Shown here: in pieces, positions 24,224 to 35,821 of the stretch | How the letters are laid out: each line of letters begins with the position of its first letter | Position numbering within the stretch: position 1 is the first letter of the stretch | NCBI RefSeq assembly: GCF_045679555.1 | Contig: NC_092087.1 | Coordinates: forward strand, 85,959,331-86,023,330 | Reading direction: 5' to 3' | DNA length: 64,000 nucleotides | Source: Salvelinus alpinus | Lineage: Eukaryota > Chordata > Actinopteri > Salmoniformes > Salmonidae | Program-made: the position numbers and the translations under genes | Notes under the pieces: model-generated | Seen by the model: only the letters and a program-made list of their open reading frames with translations | Databases searched by the model: none | What the model was told of the DNA's origin: nothing

Positions 24224-26978
24224 TGTCACGTTCCTGACCTGTTTTTCCTTTGTCTTGTATTTATTTAGCTGGTCAGGGCGTGAGTTGGGTGGGTTTGTCT
24301 ATGTGTGAATTTCTATGTTGGGATTTTTGTGTTCGGCCTGGTATGATTCTCAATCAGAGGCAGCTGTCAATCGTTGTCCCTGATTGAGAATCATACTTAG
24401 GCAGCCTGGGTTTCACGTGTGTTTTGTGGGTGTTTGTTTCCGTGTTTGTGTTTTCACCACACGGTACTGTATAGGTTTCTGCACTTCGTTTATTTGTTTT
24501 TGTAATTCAGTGTTCAAGTTTCGTTATAATAAATCATCATGAACACTAACCACTCTGCGTATTGGTCCGATCCGTCTCGCCTCTCCTCGTCCGAGGAGGA
24601 GGAAGAATATGAAAGCCGTTACAGAAACACCCACCACCAAAGGACCAAGCGGAGTGGAAACAGACAGCAGCAGCAGCAGAGACCGAAGACACAGGACTCA
24701 TGGACTTGGGAGGAGATCCTGGACAGCAAGGGACCCTGGGCTCAGCCAGGGGAATATCGCCGTCCCAAGGCGGAGTTGGAGGCAGCGAAGGCAGAGAGGC
24801 GCTGGTATGAGGAGGCAGCGCGGCGACGCGGTTGGGAGCCCGAGAGTCAGACCCAAAAATCTATTGGGGGGGAAGGGGCACACGCGGAATGTGGCAAAGC
24901 CGGGTAGGAGACCTGAGCCAACTCCCCGTGCTTACCGTGGAGTGAGAGGGCGTCGTACTGGTCAGACACCGTGTTATGCGGTGGAGAGCACGGTATCCCC
25001 AGTACGCGTGCTTAGCCCAGTGCGGGCTATTCCACCTCGCCGCACTGGTAGGGCTAGGTTGGGCATCGAGCCGGGTGTCATGAAGCCGGCCCAACGCATC
25101 TGGCCTCCAGTGCGTCTCCTCGGGCCGGCGTACATGGCACCAGCCTTACAAATGGTGTCCCCGGTTCGCCAGCATAGCCCAGTGCGGGCTATTCCACCTC
25201 GCCGCACTGGCAGGGCTACGGGGACCATTCAACCTGGTAAGGTTGGGCGGGCTCGGTGCTCAAGGGCGCGTGTCCTCCTTCACGGTCCGGTAATTCCGGT
25301 GCCACCTCCACGTACCAGTCCTCCGGTGGCAGCCCCCCGTACCAGGCTGTCTCTCCGAGTTCTCTCTCCAGTTGCTCTCATCTGCCCAGTGCTCCCAGTG
25401 CTGTCTGAGCTGCCTGCCTGCCCAGCGCTGTCTGAGCTGTCTGCGTGCCCAGCGCTGTCTGAGCTGCCCGTCTGTCCCGAGCCGTTAGAGCTGCCCGTCT
25501 GTCCCGAGCCGTCAGAGCTGCCCGTCTGTCCCGAGCCGTCAGAGCTGTCCGTCTGTCCCGAGCCGTCAGAGCTGCCCGTCTGTCCCGAGCCATCAGAGCT
25601 GCCCGTCTGTCCCGAGCCGCTAGAGCCGTCCGCCAGACAGGAGCAGTCAGTGCCGTCCGCCAGACAGGAGCAGCCAGTGCCGTCCGCCAGACAGGAGCAG
25701 TCAGTGCCGTCCGCCAGACAGGAGCAGTCAGTGCCGTCCGCCAGACAGGAGCAGCCAGTGCCGTCCGCCAGACAGGAGCAGCCAGTGCCGTCCGCCAGCC
25801 AGGAGCAGCCAGTGCCGTCAGCCAGCCAGGAGCAGCCAGTGCCGTCAGCCAGCCAGGAGCAGCCAGTGCCGTCAGCCAGCCAGGAGCAGCCAGTGCCGTC
25901 AGCCAGCCAGGATCCGCGAGAGCCAGCCAGCCAGGATCCGCCAGGGCCAGCCAGCCAGGATCCGCCAGGGCCAGCCAGCCAGGATCCGCCAGAGCCAGCC
26001 AGCCAGGATCAGCCAGAGCCTTCCGCCAGACAGGACCGTCTAGCCAGGACCAGCCAGAGCCGTCCAGCCAGGACCAGCCAGAGCCAGCCAGCCAGGAGCT
26101 GCCAGAGCCAGCCAGCCAGGATCCGCCAGAGCCAGCCAGCCAGGATCCGCCAGAGCCAGCCAGCCAGGATCCGCCAGAGCCAGCCAGCCAGGATCCGCCA
26201 GAGCCAGCCAGCCAGGATCCGCCAGAGCCAGCCAGCCAGGATCCGCCCCTCAGTCCGGTGCTGCCACTCAGTCCGGTGCTGCCCCTCAGTCCGGTGCTGC
26301 CCCTCAGTCCGGTGCTGCCCCTCAGTCCGGTGCTGCCCCTCAGTCCGGGGCTGCCCCTCAGTCCGGAGCTGCCTCTTAGTCCGGTGCTGCCCTTTAATCC
26401 AATGGGGTTTATATGGAGGGTGGCCATTGGGAGGAGGCCACGGAAGCGGGGATTGACTATGGTGGGGTGGGGACCACGACCAGCGCCAGAGCCGCCACCG
26501 TGGACAGACGCCCACCCAGACCCTCCCCTAGAGTTTATGGTGGTGCGCCCGGAGTTCGCACCTTAAGGGGGGGGGGTTATGTCACGTTCCTGACCTGTTT
26601 TCCTTTGTCTTGTATATATTTAGTTGGTCAGGGCGTGAGTTGGGTGGGTTTGTCTATGTGTGATTTTCTATGTTGGGATTTTTGTGTTCGGCCTGGTATG
26701 ATTCTCAATCAGAGGCAGCTGTCAATCGTTGTCCCTGATTGAGAATCATACTTAGGCAGCCTGGGTTTCACGTGTGTTTTGTGGGTGTTTGTTTCCGTGT
26801 TTGTGTTTTCACCACACGGTACTGTATAGGTTTCTGCACTTCGTTTATTTGTTTTTGTAATTCAGTGTTCAAGTTTCGTTATAATAAATCATCATGAACA
26901 CTAACCACTCTGCGTATTGGTCCGATCCGTCTCGCCTCTCCTCGTCCGAGGAGGAGGAAGAATATGAAAGCTGTTACA
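24224..26978 (+). mobile_element. Non-autonomous LTR retrotransposon 1
   Basis: Direct LTRs 24224-24623 (400 bp) and 26580-26978 (399 bp), beginning TGTCACGTTCCTGACC and ending GTTACA. They differ at only about five positions by eye. The target duplication is CCGGG at 24219-24223 and 26979-26983. A G-rich tract (AAGGGGGGGGGGTTA) precedes the 3' LTR. The interior is a proline-rich repeat ORF. No protease, reverse transcriptase, RNase H or integrase is visible, so it must be mobilised in trans. Confidence 0.9.
24539..26566 (+). pseudogene. Proline-rich ORF of LTR element 1, frameshifted
   Basis: Starts in the 5' LTR with MNTNHSAYWSDPSRLSSSEE and a WTWEEILDSKG motif. It changes frame near the G-run at about 24870, continues in the frame of SPVRAIPPRRTGRA, LPVCPEPSE (9-residue), PSARQEQPV and PASQDPPE repeats, changes frame again within the 24-bp repeats near 26030-26250, and ends in KRGLTMVGWGPRP, PPPWTDAHPDPPLEF and a stop at 26566. 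Ends and motif order match the intact ORF of element 2. Function unknown. Confidence 0.7.
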
Positions 26979-27034
26979 CCGGGTGAAGATTATAAGAGTA
27001 CATTGCCATTAAAGCCAGGTCGTTATTTAAAAAA

Positions 27035-27274
27035 AATATATTTAACCTTTATTTAACTAGGCAAGTTAATTAAGAAAAAAGTATTATTTTACAATGACGG
27101 TCTACCTTGGCCAAACCCTACCTTAACCCGGACGACACTGGGCCAATTGTGCACCGCTCTAGGGGACTCCCGATTACGGCCGGTAGTGATACAGCCCGGG
27201 ATCAAACCAGGGTCTGTAGTGATGCCTCTATCACTGAGATGCAGTGCCTTAGACCGCTGCACCACTCGGGAGCC
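27035..27274 (-). mobile_element. tRNA-derived SINE (salmonid HpaI/SmaI type)
   Basis: Minus strand starts GGCTCCCGAGTGGTGCAGCG with a pol III A box (TGGTGCAGCGG) and a B box (GGTTTGATCCC), and ends in a TTTAACTTGCC-like, A/T-rich tail. It lies inside a dispersed repeat. The name is by recognition; subfamily uncertain. Confidence 0.8.
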
Positions 27275-27359
27275 CAAGATGTTCAAAGGTTCATAGATGA
27301 CCAGCAGGGTCAAATAATAATCACAGTGGTTATAGAGGGTGTAACAGGTCAGGGTTAGG

Positions 27360-27890
27360 GGTGGGTGAGGGCCTCAGATTTCCACTTCATTACATATAGC
27401 CGGGCAGTTGCAGATGGGTTATTAGCAGTCGTGGGCGGTTGCAGGTGAACAAACAGCTGAGCCGCTCACCACCAGCGTGCGTGGTGCATGTCATTTGTCA
27501 GGATCAGTGCTTGGTGTTGATTGGTTTAATGGTGACATCATGTGTCCAATAGTCAGAAATACAAGAAACAACAGCAGAGAGAAAATAGTTATGAATCAAT
27601 GTATTAATAGTTGATCAAATAGTCAATTTATTTATTATCTTAAACGTTGAGCATATTTGCAACATGACGCCAACTTATTTGCAACTGTATTGACACTGAA
27701 CCACAATATAAAAACTGGAAAAGGTAAACATGTACTTAATGTATCTAAAATAGATTATAATGAAAAATGGGATAACACAATGAATATCATGACACTGAAC
27801 AATATGGTATTATGTAATAGCAATTCAAAGTAAATAATTATTAAACAGGAGAAACCTGGTCCAAGAGCTAGAAATATGAAAAAGCTGTTA
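27360..27890. other. Intergenic block shared with 42.6-42.8 kb and 47.12-47.3 kb
   Basis: Similar to the sequence flanking the LINE at 42819-47115, and it preserves the uninterrupted target TGAACAATATGG at 27795. No gene seen. Confidence 0.6.
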
Positions 27891-27892
27891 GT

Positions 27893-29005
27893 TACACTAT
27901 ATATAAACACAACAGTATGTGGACACCCCTTCAAACTAGTGGATTCGGATATTTCAGTCACACCCGTTGCTAACAGGTGTATAAAATTGAGCAAACATCC
28001 ATGCAATCTCCATATACAAACATTGTCAATAGACAGGCCTTACTGAAGATCTCAGTGACTTTCAACGTGGCACCGCCATATCAAGCCACCTTTACAACAA
28101 GTCAGTTTGGCATATTTCTGCCCCGGGTCAACTGTAAGTACTGTTATTGTGAAGTGGAAACTTCTAGGAGCAACAACGCCTCAGACGCGAAGTGGTAGGC
28201 CACACAAGCTCACAGAACAGGACCGCTGAGAGCTGAAGTGGGTAAAAATGGTGTGTCCTCGGTTCCAACACTCACTACCAAGTTCAAAACTGCCTCTGGA
28301 AGCAACAACAGCACAAGAACTGTATGTCGGCAATTTCATGAAAGGCGTGTCCACGGCCGAGCAGCCGCACACAAGCCTATGATCACCATGCGCAATGCCA
28401 AGTGTCGGCTGGAATTGTGTAAAGATCGCAGCCATTCGACTCTGCAGCAGTGGAAACGCGTTCTCTGGAGTGATGAATCACGCTTCACCATCTGGCAGTC
28501 TGACGGACGAATCTGGGTTTGCGGACGCCAGAAAAACGCTACCTGCCCGAATGCACAGTGCCAACTGTAAAATTTGGTGAAGGAGGAATAATGGTCTTGG
28601 GCTGTTTTTCATGGTTCGGGCTAGGCCCCTTAGTTCCAGTGATGGGAAATCTTAATGCTACAGCATACAATGACATTCTAGATGATTCTGTGCTTCCAAC
28701 TTTGTGGCAACAGTTTGGGAAAGCCCTTTCCTGTTTCAGCATGACAATTTCACCGTGCACAAAGCGAGGTCCATACAGAAATGGTTTGTCGATATCGGTG
28801 TGGGAGAACTTGACTGGTCTGCACAGAGCCCTGACCTCAACCCCATCGAACACCTTTGGGATGAACTGGAACTCTGACAGCAAGCCAGGCCTAATCGCCC
28901 AACATCAGTGCCCAACCTCACTAATGCTCTTCTGGCTGAATGGAAGCAAGTCCCCACAGCAATGTTCCAACATCTAGTGGAAAGCCTTCCCAGAAGAGTG
29001 GAGGT
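27893..29005 (+). mobile_element. Tc1-like transposon with broken transposase
   Basis: Starts near ACAGTATGTGGACACCCCTT. Transposase pieces in several frames: 28238-28570 contains [20 protein letters not shown] (first catalytic Asp), 28519-28977 has [15 protein letters not shown], and the third-acid region (DLNPIEHLW type) lies at about 28830-28870. Frameshifts make it inactive. The right end is replaced at about 29005 by another dispersed repeat (29010-29400). Confidence 0.75.
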
Positions 29006-29404
29006 TGTAATGAGATGGAGCCATCATGAGGTTGCTACAACCTAGCCTATGAATTCAATTTACAACGTAGGTGCACACAGGTCGAGATAAAATTTTGAGG
29101 CGACAAACAGTGACACATGGACAGACAGTTAAACATGGAATACCACCTTGCACACTCTTGACTATATCTAGCTGATCTAAGGTGTAATCATCAGTCCAAC
29201 AGTTTCAAATTACAGTTTCTATTGGAAAAATTCAGGTATGTTTATCCCCATTTCGCTCTGTTTGCTTCTGTTTTAAGAAACGTCGGAATGAATACACCCC
29301 GGATCACGGGGAAAGAAAGTTCACTTTCATAGCAGCCACGTTGTATTCCTTCTTGGATCTATGCACTCTCCTCCTCTCACCTTTTCCCTTTGCTTGTGGA
29401 CATC

Positions 29405-29655
29405 AATGCACAACCCCATTGAACACCTTTGGGATAAATTGGAATGCCAGCCCTAATCACCCAACATCAGTGCCCGACCTCACTAATGCTCTTGCGGCTG
29501 AATGGAAGCAAAGTCCCAGCAGCAATGTTCCAATATCTAGTGGAAAGCCTTCCCAGAGGAGATAAAGATGTTATAAAAGCAAAGGGGGGACCAACTCCAT
29601 ATTAATGCCCATGAATTTGGAATCAGATGTTCAACTAGCAGGTGTACACATTTTT
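29405..29655 (+). mobile_element. 3' fragment of a second Tc1 copy
   Basis: 29412-29580 repeats the same transposase C-terminal coding and 3' sequence as 28831-29005, then runs to a right end GTTCAACTAGCAGGTGTACA. It is a separate truncated copy. Confidence 0.6.
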
Positions 29656-29659
29656 TTTT

Positions 29660-29970
29660 TAAATCTGGAAATTGTAAAATCCCATAGAACAAGAGCAGAA
29701 ACATAATATTAATCTACAGAGAGTAAACTGAAAAGTGGGCTTTTTGTGTTACAGAAAATCTAGAAATGATCAAATCTCATAGAAAAAGAGCAGAAGCATA
29801 AACCTTCCAATTTATCATCAATATACATAATTATTATTACAAGGAAATATAATTAAACTCCAGCACTTACTCAGAAGTTAAAGCTCATTGTCTCAAACCT
29901 TCTAGATTAGAAAGCATTATGATAGTAAGAGAATAGCATTGTGAGGCCTAGCTTTGGTTTGATGCTGTAG
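29660..29970 (-). other. 3' flank of gene C, conserved in A and D
   Basis: Shares AGTTAAAGCTCATTGTCTCA and GAGAATAGCATTGTGAGGCC with 440-530 and 52830-52910. Probably 3' UTR or downstream flank. A related fragment lies at 47225-47360 without a gene. Confidence 0.45.
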
Positions 29971-29971
29971 C

Positions 29972-30212
29972 TCTTCAGTCCAGGTTCTGTTGTGGTTCTC
30001 TTCAGTCCAGGTTCTGTGGTGGTTCTCCTCAGTCCAGGTTCGGTGGGGGTTCTCTTCAGTCCAGGTTCAGTGGTGGTTCTCTTCAGTCTAGGTTCTGTGG
30101 TGGTTCTCTTCAGTCCAGGTTCTGTGGTGCTTCTCTTCAGTCCAGGTTCTGTGGTGGTTCTCTTCAGTCCAGGTTCTGTGGTGGTTCTCTTCAGTCCAGG
30201 TAGTGGTTCTCT
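29972..30212. repeat. 27-bp minisatellite after gene C
   Basis: About nine units of TTCTCTTCAGTCCAGGTTCT type, the most homogeneous of the four arrays. Confidence 0.85.
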
Positions 30213-30241
30213 TCAGTTCTCATAATCGGAGGCCTCAGCAT

Positions 30242-33200
30242 CTATCTGAGGGATTGTGACAGTGTGTCCCTCACATTCTGAAATAAGACACTGAATGAGC
30301 ACATTACACACCACTCCGTAACATTTTTATGGACACACACACACATTAAACACACTTACTGCCAGGGTGTCATACTCTGGTGACCTGGTCTTCATGTTCA
30401 GAGCTGTGTACGTGTCACTGTTAGGATCAGGATGGACACTCTGTGGAGAGAGAGAGATGTCATGGTAACAGTGAAAATAGTATGAGAGAGACTGTCATGA
30501 CATAGTAAATTAATGTCACCAGGTGTGGAGGTGTAACTGATATAGTCACCTGTGTGTCTGTTGTGGCATCACTTCCTGCTGTGGATCTCCTGTAAAGTGG
30601 GACAGAGTGAATTCTGCTCTCTACTGACCACTAGTGGAAGTTTATATGTTACTAATACAGTTTTGCACATGAATGAATGAATATATTACTGCATTCATAA
30701 CAAATCAGAGTGCTAAGAGGAAATTATAAAACATTTGAAAAATTCTGTCACCTGAACCACATGAGTCCAGAGAGACAGAGGATGAGAACCAGAACAACCA
30801 CTATGATTCCTACAGCTGCAGTCAGAACTGAGGTTTGTTTCCCTATAATAAAATATGGATGATATGAGTACATGGTATAATATGGTAAAACAGGACTTTA
30901 ATGGTGTTCATATGAATGACAATCTCTCATATGAATGACATACACTAACAAAGGACATCTCTCATATGAATGACATACACTAACAAAGGACATTTATACT
31001 ATAATCAGCCACTATACCAAACATTAGGAACACCTTCCTAACACGTGACATCAATAGGGGATCAAAGCTTCACCTGGATTCACCTGGTCAGTCTGTCTAT
31101 GTCATGGAAAGAACAGGTGTTCTTAATGTTTTGTACACTCAGTGTTTAATTATAATAAGCCATATTCAAAGTATTAACATTAGATTGAAACATGTAGTTT
31201 TGTATTGAAGATGTAACCTTACCTGCTACAATGATCATCAGAGCTGTAGAGTTCATAGATCCTTTTCTATTCTGGGCCTCACAGTAATATTCTCCACTGT
31301 CCTCAGAGATGATGTTAGTCATGCTGTAACTCTGTTCCGATGCTTTTGGTGAGGTTACGTTCTTCTTGTACCAGGTGTATTTGTTCACAGGTGGGTTGGC
31401 ATCACTGCTGCAGGTCAGAGTCACTGAACTGCCCTCCACTATTTCACCAGAGGGACTGACTGACACTGAGGTGTTCTTTGGGCCATCTGGTGGACAATAT
31501 GTAACACATTGTTAATACATAGAGCTGTACATGAGGAGCATCATGGAACTTGGACTTGTGATTAAAATAAATGAAATATTAATATAAATATATGTAACTT
31601 AGACAATAATGTAACAATACAGTGTTTGTGAAGTACTTGTAGTCACTACAGTAATGATATGAGTACAATCATGGAACTTGTACATAGATTGAAATAATGG
31701 ATAGAATAGATAAGAGAAGATGTTACTAAAAGAATACAACAGGAGATGTATCACACATACTCACATCTGACAGTGAGAGTCTCTTCAGCAGAGTAGAGAT
31801 CCTCATGGCCTTCTACAGCACAGGAGTATCTGCCTGCATCCTCACTGCTGACTGGGTTTAGGAACAGACTGTTAGATTGGTTGGTTACATGTCCATTCTT
31901 GTACCAGATGTAGGTGGGGTAGGGGTTGTCAGTCAGAGTACAGGTGGTGCTACAGGTCAGTGTCACATTCTGTCCCTCTGACACAGTGACAGGAGTCACC
32001 TTCACCTGCAGAACTAAATGAAAGGGTATTAAAACACTGAGTATATCATTAAGTAATTGTTTGCAGTATTGATAGGATGTGACATGCAGTGTTACCTGTG
32101 ACAGTCAGAGTTGTTCCAGGGAAGGTGGGCTCCCAGGTTGTCTGATCTGTTCTGAATCTAAACTTATACTCAGCTGAATCCTCCTCTCTCAGGTCTGTGA
32201 TTCTCAGGATGGAGTCACTCTGCATATTTCCAAGGTACTCCACACGACCTCCAAACCCCGGGTTCAGGATTTGAGGCGCCTCATCAAGTTTTCCTTTTGT
32301 ATACCATTTTGTTTCAGAGACTGTATGACCCCTGGGAAATGTATAAGAGCAGGATATGTCCACTGATGACCCATTCAAGGTACAGACACTCTGATGGGTG
32401 TAAGTCACGTGGAAATAACTGTGACCCTCAACAGCTGAAACACAAGTACATTTTTCAAATGGTGTAAGTATTTAGAACTGTAAAATCAACATCCATTACT
32501 CTAAATGAAATAGTAGCCCTATTTCATGTCTGTTTCACTGCACATTAACACTGACCAATGATGTATTGGATGATTTTGACAGACTTTAAAAGGTGTATCA
32601 GGCACACTCACACACTGCAGGAGAATTGATGCCGTTTACAGCACAGAAGAATCTGTCTTCAGTTTTTAAGTCGACTGAGTACGAGGGGGAGGAGTCCTCT
32701 TGTACAATCTCACTGTTCCTGTACCAGATGTAGGTGGGGTTGTCAGTCAGAGTACAGGTGGTGCTACAGGTCAGTGTCGTTGACCACCATGTAGTGGTCA
32801 CCTTCACCTGCAGGTCTGGAGTAGATAACAACATTAAAACCCTCAATGACCTGTTGTCTAGTTCAAATGAGGCAGGAGTGGACGTTCTCAAATCATCAAT
32901 TCAGACATTCCTATTATACCATACATTCATATTTATATTATTTCTGTACAAATCAAGACAATTTTCCTGAACCAATTAAACAGATCAACACTATATATAA
33001 TATCACTGTACCTGTAACAGACAGAGTGATTAAACAGATCAAAACTATATATAATATCACTGTACCTGTAACAGACAGAGTGATTAAACAGATCAATACT
33101 ATATATAATATCACTGTACCTGTAACAGACAGAGTGATTAAACAGATCAACACTATATATAATATCACTGTACCTGTAACAGACAGAGTGATTAAACAGA

Positions 33201-34606
33201 TCAATACTATATATAATATCACTGTACCTGTAACAGACAGTGATTAAACAGATCAACACTATATATAATATCACTGTACCTGTAACAGACAGAGTGATTA
33301 AACAGATCAACACTATATATAATATCACTGTACCTGTAACAGACAGAGTGATTAAACAGATCAACACTATATATAATATCACTGTACCTGTAACAGACAG
33401 AGTGATTAAACAGATCAACACTATATATAATATCACTGTACCTGTAACAGACAGAGTGATTAAACAGATCAACACTATATATAATATCACTGTACCTGTA
33501 ACAGACAGAGTGATTAAACAGATCAACACTATATATAATATCACTGTACCTGTAACAGACAGAGTGATTAAACAGATCAACACTATATATAATATCACTG
33601 TACCTGTAACAGACAGAGTGATTAAACAGATCAACACTATATATAATATCACTGTACCTGTAACAGACAGAGTGATTAAACAGATCAACACTATATATAA
33701 TATCACTGTACCTGTAACAGACAGAGTGATTAAACAGATCAACACTATATATAATATCACTGTACCTGTAACAGACAGAGTGATTAAACAGATCAACACT
33801 ATATATAACATCACTGTACCTGTAACAGACNNNNNNNNNNNNNNNNNNNNNNNNNNNNNNNNNNNNNNNNNNNNNNNNNNNNNNNNNNNNNNNNNNNNNN
33901 NNNNNNNNNNNNNNNNNNNNNNNNNNNNNNGAGTGACTCCAGGGCTACCAGAATATCTCCCTCCTGGCTGATCTGTTATAAATCTGAACTTGTACTCAGC
34001 TGAGTCCTTCTTTCTCAGGTCTGTGATTCTCAGGGTGTGGCCCTTCATCCCATCGCTATGGTACGTCACACGATCTTTGAAGACTGGTTCATCTCTCAGA
34101 CTCACATAATTCTCCACAGCATACTTTTTAGTGAACCAGAAGGTTGTTGGGACTTTATAACCACTGGGATATGTGTAAGAGCAGGACATCTCCACTGTTG
34201 ACCCCTTCAAGGTACAGATACTCTGAGTGGTGTATGTAACACTCCAGCCATTCTGCCCCAGTACCACTGAAACACAGTTAGAAATCACAAGGACGTTACA
34301 TTAAGTTCAAGGTCTTTTGACTCACATTAACACTTTGTTCCATAGTTGCTGAGTTGAGACATTGATACTCTTTGGTTGAGTGTGAATGGAAACCACAGAT
34401 AAGCTTCACTCAGTGAGATGAGAAAGAAAACTGTTTAAAGTGAAGTGGAGACGCCAAATGTGTCGCCAGTAGAACATAAAAATGGTTTTGCTTTTAGAAA
34501 TATCTGTAGTTTGACAAACAGGGCAACTAAAAGATAAGAATGAGACCATACCTGCTACAGACCAGAGAAAGACCACCAACACACTTCCTGCTGTTCTCAA
34601 GGCCAT
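30242..34606 (-). CDS. Gene C: complete CD22/Siglec-like receptor (V-I-V-I-C2-TM-tail)
   Basis: Exons: signal 34552-34606 (MALRTAGSVLVVFLWSVA), V1 34266 to the gap at 33930, I 32612-32815, V2 32096-32434, I 31765-32013, C2 31223-31486, TM 30752-30842, linker 30550-30589, tail 30360-30440, last exon 30242-30277. Apart from V1, all lengths and phases fit one ORF; if V1 closes just beyond the gap it is 348 bp and the protein is about 570 residues. The TM helix (VGIIVVVLVLILCLSGLMWF) differs from the A/B/D version, so this exon comes from another lineage or was converted. The tail keeps YTAL-x8-YDTL. The last exon is shifted relative to A and ends in NVRDTLSQSLR, so it lacks the distal tyrosine. 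This is the best candidate for an expressed gene in the window. Confidence 0.85.
30360..30440 (-). CDS. Gene C cytoplasmic exon with paired YxxL motifs
   Basis: 81 bp, in phase 0, [14 protein letters not shown] followed by [13 protein letters not shown], bounded by CACAG and GTAAGT. YTAL and YDTL are eight residues apart, the ITAM spacing. The exon is intact in A and C, damaged in B and absent from D. Confidence 0.85.
31012..31142. mobile_element. Small Tc1-derived MITE in a gene C intron
   Basis: Ends are near-palindromic: CCAAACATTAGGAACACC and GGTGTTCTTAATGTTTTG. 131 bp, no coding capacity, between the TM and C2 exons. Confidence 0.65.
32975..33830. repeat. 54-bp minisatellite carrying the V1 splice donor
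   Basis: About 16 copies of a 54-bp unit. On the minus strand each unit reads CTCTGTCTGTTACAG, then GTACAGTGATATTA: the last coding bases of V1 (the LSVTG end), the donor, and the start of the intron. One unit at 33236 is two bases shorter. The array runs into the assembly gap. Confidence 0.93.
33831..33930. other. Assembly gap (100 N)
   Basis: Exactly 100 N, the usual placeholder for a gap of unknown size, at the array's junction with V1 of gene C. Sequence on both sides is array/exon-end sequence, so the gap probably hides more units. Confidence 0.98.
34552..34606 (-). CDS. Gene C signal-peptide exon
   Basis: ATG at 34606, then 18 codons with a hydrophobic core, ending phase 1 before GTATGG. 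The exon is 55 bp, the same as in gene D. Splicing to V1 gives ...SVA-VVLGQNGWSV, a good cleavage context. A possible acceptor (CTGCAG) lies about 16 bases upstream of the ATG, which fits an untranslated first exon further upstream. Confidence 0.85.
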
Positions 34607-34619
34607 TGTTGCATCTCCC

Positions 34620-35475
34620 ACCCTGCAGTCTTAGAAACATAAACAACAACTCACTCTATAGCTGGTGAATAACTCCACCTGATACATTGAAGTATAAACT
34701 GTAAATGGGGTACAGGGCCTCATCACTGAAAATGAACCAGGCTCATATTGTGTTGTGTTGTATTGTGCTTTATGGTTGTCTATGTGATTACTGTCTGTCT
34801 GTAAGTCTATATCACTATGTATGTAATGTGTGTGACGTGTTGCATGTCTGTCTACATCTGTCTATTTAACCTGACATGATGTATGATGCAAAAATCATTT
34901 CCTAATGGATACAACAGTCATCACCATCATCATCATCGTCATCACCACCATCATCATCATCATCAAAAACAATCACAACATCAATAACTTATTGAACAGA
35001 TCTGTTGAACTGTAAACACATTTTTCTACATTGATTGTTCTGAAGCTGTTTTATTCTCAGAACCCCAAATATAGGAGGATAAATGTTCAATCCTCTACGG
35101 TCCGTCAAGCTGTACAGCAGCCTAAAGACTGACCACCAGGCTCAATGACAGCTCCTATCCCCAAGCTGTGAGGCTAAACAGCAAGTGACTCACACACATA
35201 CACACACACACACGCGCACACATTCACACACACACAGTCTTGTAACACTAACCTTGTGGGGACACAAAATTCAGTCCCATTCACAATCCTATTTTCCTTT
35301 ACCTTAACCCCAAAACCTATTAACCCTAACCTGAACCCTAGCTCCAAACCCTAAACCTAATTCTAACCCTAACACTGATTCTAACTGGTTTAGTCTTATA
35401 TTTAATATTTAATTTTATTATACCATGCACTTTAACCTAGCACTTATTTTTTGAGCACTTAATCCCTTCATCTCT
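34620..35475. other. Upstream block of gene C with CA and telomere-like repeats
   Basis: 34700-35160 recurs at 39205-39650 and 63500-63890. 35190-35240 is CA-rich. 35245-35460 is part of a dispersed repeat with TTGTGGGGAC and CCCTAA words, split by the solo LTR and continuing at 35850-36190. Confidence 0.65.
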
Positions 35476-35478
35476 TGG

Positions 35479-35821
35479 TGTCACGCCCTGACCATAGAGA
35501 GCTGTTTATTCTCTATGTTGGTTGGGGCGTGATAGTGACTAGGGTGGGTCATCTAGGTGATTCATGATTTATGTTGGCCGGGTATGGTTTCCAATCAGAG
35601 ACAGCTGTTTATCGTTGTCTCTGATTGGGGTTTATATTTAGGCAGCCATTTCCTCATTGTGTTTTGTGGGATCTTGTCTACAGATAGTTTCCTGTGTGCA
35701 CACCAGTAGCGTCACGGTTCGCTTGTTCTTTATTGGTTTGTTTGGTGAGTTTCAATTTATTAAAAGATGTGGAACTCTACACACGCTTCGCCTTGATCCA
35801 ATCATTACGACGATCGTGACA
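35479..35821 (+). mobile_element. Solo LTR with exact 5-bp duplication
   Basis: 343 bp, TGTCACGCCCTGACC to GATCGTGACA. The flanks are CTTGG at 35474-35478 and 35822-35826. It shares the start and an internal CAATCAGAGACAGCTG motif with the LTRs of element 1, so it belongs to a related family. Confidence 0.85.

Larger units (their letters stand above)
23940..27360. repeat. Dispersed salmonid repeat split by an LTR element and a SINE
   Basis: 23990-24223, 26984-27034 and 27275-27360 join into one common salmonid repeat (ACACAGCCTAAAACCGCAAA; GACCAGCAGGGTCAAATAAT). The LTR element 24224-26978 and the SINE 27035-27274 are inserted in it. Confidence 0.7.

Noticed and set aside
25378..26515. Minus-strand 349- and 168-codon frames in LTR element 1
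   Set aside because: Antisense of the proline-rich repeats; no independent support.
27168..27274. tRNA gene on the minus strand
   Set aside because: A and B boxes are present, but the unit continues into a SINE body and A/T-rich tail and does not fold as a mature tRNA by inspection.
28238..28977. Functional Tc1 transposase
   Set aside because: Catalytic regions lie in different frames with stops between them.
32933..34288. A single 451-codon minus-strand frame joining V1 to a hydrophobic repeat
   Set aside because: It crosses the N gap and reads through splice donors in every 54-bp unit; the natural exon ends at the first donor.
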